Positions 61,402-64,000 of a DNA stretch of 64,000 nucleotides are shown piece by piece (the first letter of the stretch is position 1; every line of letters begins with the position of its first letter). The DNA lies in contig NZ_VMNW02000018.1 of the NCBI RefSeq assembly GCF_007713735.2, positions 1 to 64,000 on the forward strand. The letters are read 5' to 3'. The translations under genes were made by a program, and so were the position numbers. This stretch comes from Amycolatopsis acidicola (GTDB lineage: Bacteria; Actinomycetota; Actinomycetes; Mycobacteriales; Pseudonocardiaceae). The notes beneath the pieces were generated by a model. It had not been told where the DNA came from and did not search any database. It worked only from the letters and a program-made list of their open reading frames with translations.

Positions 61402-62072
61402 AGATCGGGGTCATCACCTTCCCCGGCACGCTGGACGACGCCGACGCCGCCCGCGCCGCCGAGTACGCCGACGCCGAGGCCGTGTCCCTCTGGCACGCGG
61501 ACGAGGACCTGCACGGAGTCGACGCCGTGATCGTGCCCGGCGGGTTCTCCTACGGGGACTACCTGCGTTGCGGCGCGATCGCCCGGTTCGCCCCGGTGAT
61601 GAACTCGGTGATCGAGGCCGCGGGCAAGGGCATGCCGGTGCTCGGCATCTGCAACGGCTTCCAGATCCTCTGCGAGGCCGGCCTGCTGCCCGGCGCCTTG
61701 GTGCGCAACGAAAAGCTGCACTTCGTCTGCCGTGACCAGTGGCTGCGCGTGGAGAACAACACCACGGCGTGGACCACGCGGTACGAGAAGGGCGCCGAGG
61801 TGCTCATCCCGCTGAAGTCCGGCGAGGGCGGCTACATGGCCGATCAGTCCACTTTGGACGAGCTGGAGGGCGAAGGCCGCGTGGTCTTCCGCTACGTTGG
61901 CGGGAACCCGAACGGCTCGCGCAACGACATCGCGGGCATCACCAGCGCCGACGGCCGCGTCGTCGGCCTGATGCCGCACCCGGAGCACGCGATCGACGCG
62001 CTCACGGGCCCTTCCGACGACGGGCTCGGCATGTTCTTCTCGGCCGTCGACGCGCTGGTCGCCAGCGCCTGA
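61398..62072 (+). CDS. purQ: FGAM synthase glutaminase subunit PurQ
   Basis: The 224-residue class I glutamine amidotransferase supplies ammonia to PurL. Seen: [40 protein letters not shown], the nucleophile Cys in [20 protein letters not shown], and the His/Glu pair in [17 protein letters not shown] 61398 overlaps the purS stop. The next gene is convergent, so purL, which in many bacteria follows, lies elsewhere. It carries one copy of the dispersed word (61847). Confidence 0.97.
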   Translation: MKIGVITFPGTLDDADAARAAEYADAEAVSLWHADEDLHGVDAVIVPGGFSYGDYLRCGAIARFAPVMNSVIEAAGKGMPVLGICNGFQILCEAGLLPGALVRNEKLHFVCRDQWLRVENNTTAWTTRYEKGAEVLIPLKSGEGGYMADQSTLDELEGEGRVVFRYVGGNPNGSRNDIAGITSADGRVVGLMPHPEHAIDALTGPSDDGLGMFFSAVDALVASA

Positions 62073-62078
62073 AGCGAA

Positions 62079-62102
62079 CGGCGGCGGCTCACACCGCCGC
62101 CG
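62079..62102. terminator. Bidirectional hairpin between purQ and ABC exporter
   Basis: CGGCGGCGG-CTCACA-CCGCCGCCG has perfect 9-bp arms and starts 7 bp after the purQ stop. It overlaps the last codons of the convergent ABC exporter gene. It can form in both transcripts and is a plausible terminator without a U tract. Confidence 0.55.
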
Positions 62103-63819
62103 CTCCCGCCGCCACCAGCGAGGCGTAGGAACCGCCGCGCCGCAACAGTTCTTCGTGCCCGCCGAGTTCGGTGACGCGCCCGTCCTCCAGCACGGCGACG
62201 CGGTCCGCGGCCGCCGCCGTGTGCAGCCGGTGCGCGATCGCGATCACCGTCCGGCCCGCGAGCACCCCGTTCAACGAACGCTCCAGCGCCCGCGCCGACG
62301 ACGTGTCCAACAGCGAGGTCGCCTCGTCGAGCACGACCGTGTGCGGGTCGGCCAGCACCACGCGGGCCAGCGCGAGCTGTTGCGCGATGGCGGCCGGAAC
62401 GGCCCGCGCTCCGGCGCCGAGCCGGGTTTCCAGGCCGTCCGGCAGCGCGGCGAACCAGTCCCGCAGCCCCACGGATTGCAGCGCTGCCACCAATTCCCGG
62501 TCGGTCCACTCGCCTGCGGGCAACGTCAGGTTCGCCCGCAGGGTGCCCGCGAACACGTGGTGCTCCTGCGTCAGTAACAGCACCTCGCCGCGCAGGACGT
62601 CCTCCGCCAGCCGCGACACCTCCGCGCCGCCGATGGTGACCGAACCCGCGCCCGGCGTGGCGACGCCCGCGATCAGCCTGCCCAGCGTGGACTTGCCCGC
62701 ACCGGACGGGCCGACGATCGCCAGCCGCTCACCGGGAGGCACGCGGAGGTCGATGCCGTGCAACACCTCGCGCTCCGCCGAGTAGCCGTACCGCACGCCG
62801 CGCACCACGATCTCCCTGCCGCGTGGCGTACCCGAGCCCGAAGCCGGTGGCGCGCCGCGCACGCCCAGCACGCGCCGCAGCGCCGTGCCGGAAACCTGCA
62901 CGTCCTCCATCCACCACAGCACTTCCTCCAGCGGCCCGCCGAGCGCCTGCATGTACACGACCATCGTGGTGAGCGTGCCCAGCCCGACCAGTCCGTGCGG
63001 GTACGCCCACGCGCCGATCAGGAGGATCACCGCTATCGGCAGCACCTGTGCCAGCTGCACGCACGGCAGCCACCGCATGGTCAGCGTCCGCAGCCTGAAC
63101 TCCCAGGCCACCGCCCTGTCGACCGTGCGATTTCCCCGTGCGATCCGGGTTTCGACCAGGCCGAGCGCCTCCGCCGTGCGCGCGCCGTCGGCCGTTTCGT
63201 GGATCCCGGTCTGCACGTCCGCCCACGCGTCGAGCATCGGCTCCACAGTGGACGGAACGCGCCGCCAGTACCAGCGGAACGACAGCACGACCATCGGCAA
63301 CCCGGGCAGCAGGCCCAGCGACAGCAACGGCGAGGTCAGCACCATCGCGACCAGCGTCAGCAGCACCGTCACGGCCGCGACCAGGATCTCCGGCGCGGCA
63401 TTGCGCACCGCGTGGTCGATCCTGTCCGCGTCCGTGGTCGCGCGGCTGAGCAGGTCGCCGGTGCCCGCGGCCTCGACGGTGCCCAGCGGCAACCGCAGCG
63501 CCTGCCCGACGAACCCCTCCCTGGTCTCGGCCAGCACCTGCTCGCCCAGCATCCCGGAGCGCACCCGCGCTGTCCGCTTGAGCGCCGCCTGCGCCACGAG
63601 CAGCAGGACGAACAAGGCAGCCAGCAGCTCGATGTTCGCGTGGCCCGCGGCCACCGAGTCGACCAGCTCGCCCAGGATCTGCGGCCCGGCCAGCCCGGCG
63701 ATCGCGGCCAGCCCGTACAGAACCAGCACGAGCACGCACGAACGCCGATGGGTGCGCCACGTTTCCCGCGCCCAGCCACGCGCCCGCTTCGGCGTGGCCA
63801 GCGGCAGCTTCACCGGCAT
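62089..63819 (-). CDS. ABC exporter subunit (membrane + ATPase), degenerate signature motif
   Basis: The 576-residue half-transporter has six membrane helices in ~1-320 and an ATPase domain in ~340-560. Walker A is IVGPSGAGKSTLGRLIAGVA (~369-377), Walker B and catalytic Glu are HTVVLDEATSLLD, and the switch His is in VIAIAHRLH. The signature motif LSGGQ is replaced by AVPAAIAQQ (~470-478). Its start overlaps the next subunit's stop by 10 bases. With that partner it should form a heterodimeric exporter with one inactive ATP site. Confidence 0.92.
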   Translation of the reverse strand: MPVKLPLATPKRARGWARETWRTHRRSCVLVLVLYGLAAIAGLAGPQILGELVDSVAAGHANIELLAALFVLLLVAQAALKRTARVRSGMLGEQVLAETREGFVGQALRLPLGTVEAAGTGDLLSRATTDADRIDHAVRNAAPEILVAAVTVLLTLVAMVLTSPLLSLGLLPGLPMVVLSFRWYWRRVPSTVEPMLDAWADVQTGIHETADGARTAEALGLVETRIARGNRTVDRAVAWEFRLRTLTMRWLPCVQLAQVLPIAVILLIGAWAYPHGLVGLGTLTTMVVYMQALGGPLEEVLWWMEDVQVSGTALRRVLGVRGAPPASGSGTPRGREIVVRGVRYGYSAEREVLHGIDLRVPPGERLAIVGPSGAGKSTLGRLIAGVATPGAGSVTIGGAEVSRLAEDVLRGEVLLLTQEHHVFAGTLRANLTLPAGEWTDRELVAALQSVGLRDWFAALPDGLETRLGAGARAVPAAIAQQLALARVVLADPHTVVLDEATSLLDTSSARALERSLNGVLAGRTVIAIAHRLHTAAAADRVAVLEDGRVTELGGHEELLRRGGSYASLVAAGAAAV

Positions 63820-64000
63820 GTGATCACCTCATCCGCCGCCAAGGTCCACAATGGACTCTCCGTGAACACCACGGTGGTGCGCCCGCGCCGCAGCTCCGCG
63901 ATGCGCTCGGTGATCCGCGCCTCGGTGTGCGTGTCCACCGCCGAGGTCGGCTCGTCGAGCAACAACGTGTCCGCGTCCAGCGCCAGCGCACGGGCCAGGC
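63810..64000 (-). CDS. ABC exporter ATPase subunit, C-terminal part (cut by window edge)
   Basis: Only the last 62 residues are present: LARALALDADTLLLDEPTSA (Walker B with catalytic Glu), VDTHTEARITERIAELRRG, and VVFTESPLWTLAADEVITCR. The switch-loop His expected near VVF-THR is replaced by Glu (FTESP). Overlap with the downstream subunit by 10 bases indicates a heterodimer. The remainder lies beyond position 64000. Confidence 0.85.
   Translation of the reverse strand, partial: LARALALDADTLLLDEPTSAVDTHTEARITERIAELRRGRTTVVFTESPLWTLAADEVITCR

Noticed and set aside
45804..63819. Secondary-metabolite gene cluster
   Set aside because: Transporters, oxidoreductases and regulators are present, but no PKS, NRPS, terpene or RiPP core gene was seen.

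Overview
The window is a high-GC actinomycete chromosome segment, most likely from the Pseudonocardiaceae (Amycolatopsis-like). Pointers are the strong G/C third-position bias, frequent GTG starts, dense 4-base ATGA/GTGA gene overlaps, F420-dependent LLM and PPOX enzymes, type VII secretion accessory proteins (EspC-, PPE- and EspG-like) and a DUF3558 lipoprotein. Two neighbourhoods recall the mycobacterial gene order: fba with DUF3151 and purA (a DedA gene, the usual neighbour there, lies about 7 kb further left), and purD - purB - purS/purQ in that order. The assignment rests on gene content only. No tRNA, rRNA, CRISPR array, insertion sequence or phage gene was recognised.

Layout. 1-647: a G-rich low-complexity repeat, three DnaA-box-like sites and a perfect 18-bp LacI-type palindrome. 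648-10618: VOC protein, DedA, a MarR - MFS - YceI operon in which transporter and YceI protein share Ig-like repeats, a PPOX enzyme, a GlcD-like FAD oxidase, a second DedA, and a GbsR/MarR - flavin monooxygenase - small membrane protein operon. 10651-20320: nagA with a DasR-type (dre) site, an ECF sigma factor, SDR, AKR and LLM oxidoreductases, class II aldolase (fba), DUF3151, and a secreted lipase divergent from its TetR. 20378-27803: an orphan flavoprotein convergent with a four-gene oligopeptide ABC importer operon, then a secreted HNH nuclease. 27923-33406: a degenerate lipid-kinase-like protein divergent from purA, OsmC, a second LLM enzyme, and a TetR/monooxygenase pair with two operators. 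33387-39396: antiporter, APC permease, DHA2 exporter and secreted GDPD.

39545-45752: purD followed by a type VII secretion accessory/substrate cassette (EspC-like, DUF3558 lipoprotein, PPE-like, EspG, a WXG100-like protein, and a WXG100 domain fused to a lytic transglycosylase). No T7SS machine genes are present. 45804-57212: aminotransferase, small membrane protein, HAD, threonine aldolase, a second ECF sigma factor with a putative membrane partner, TetR, purB, DUF2334 and MBL proteins, an ArsR regulator, MFS and aldehyde dehydrogenase. 57214-61048: an IclR regulon in which near-identical 20-bp operators precede both the regulator and an operon of a U32-like TIM-barrel protein and an enolase-superfamily dehydratase. 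61165-62072: purS-purQ. 62089-64000: a heterodimeric ABC exporter, one subunit cut by the window edge.

Themes. Local regulation is unusually legible: at least nine perfect or near-perfect operator palindromes sit beside their regulator genes, and two ECF genes carry the same GCAACC-N16/17-CGTY promoter. Nine of fourteen convergent gene pairs overlap at their 3' ends. A 13-bp palindromic word, GTCC-N5-GGAC with an AT-rich centre, recurs about fourteen times, always inside genes and in all three reading frames, which suggests a DNA-level signal. All counts were made by eye.
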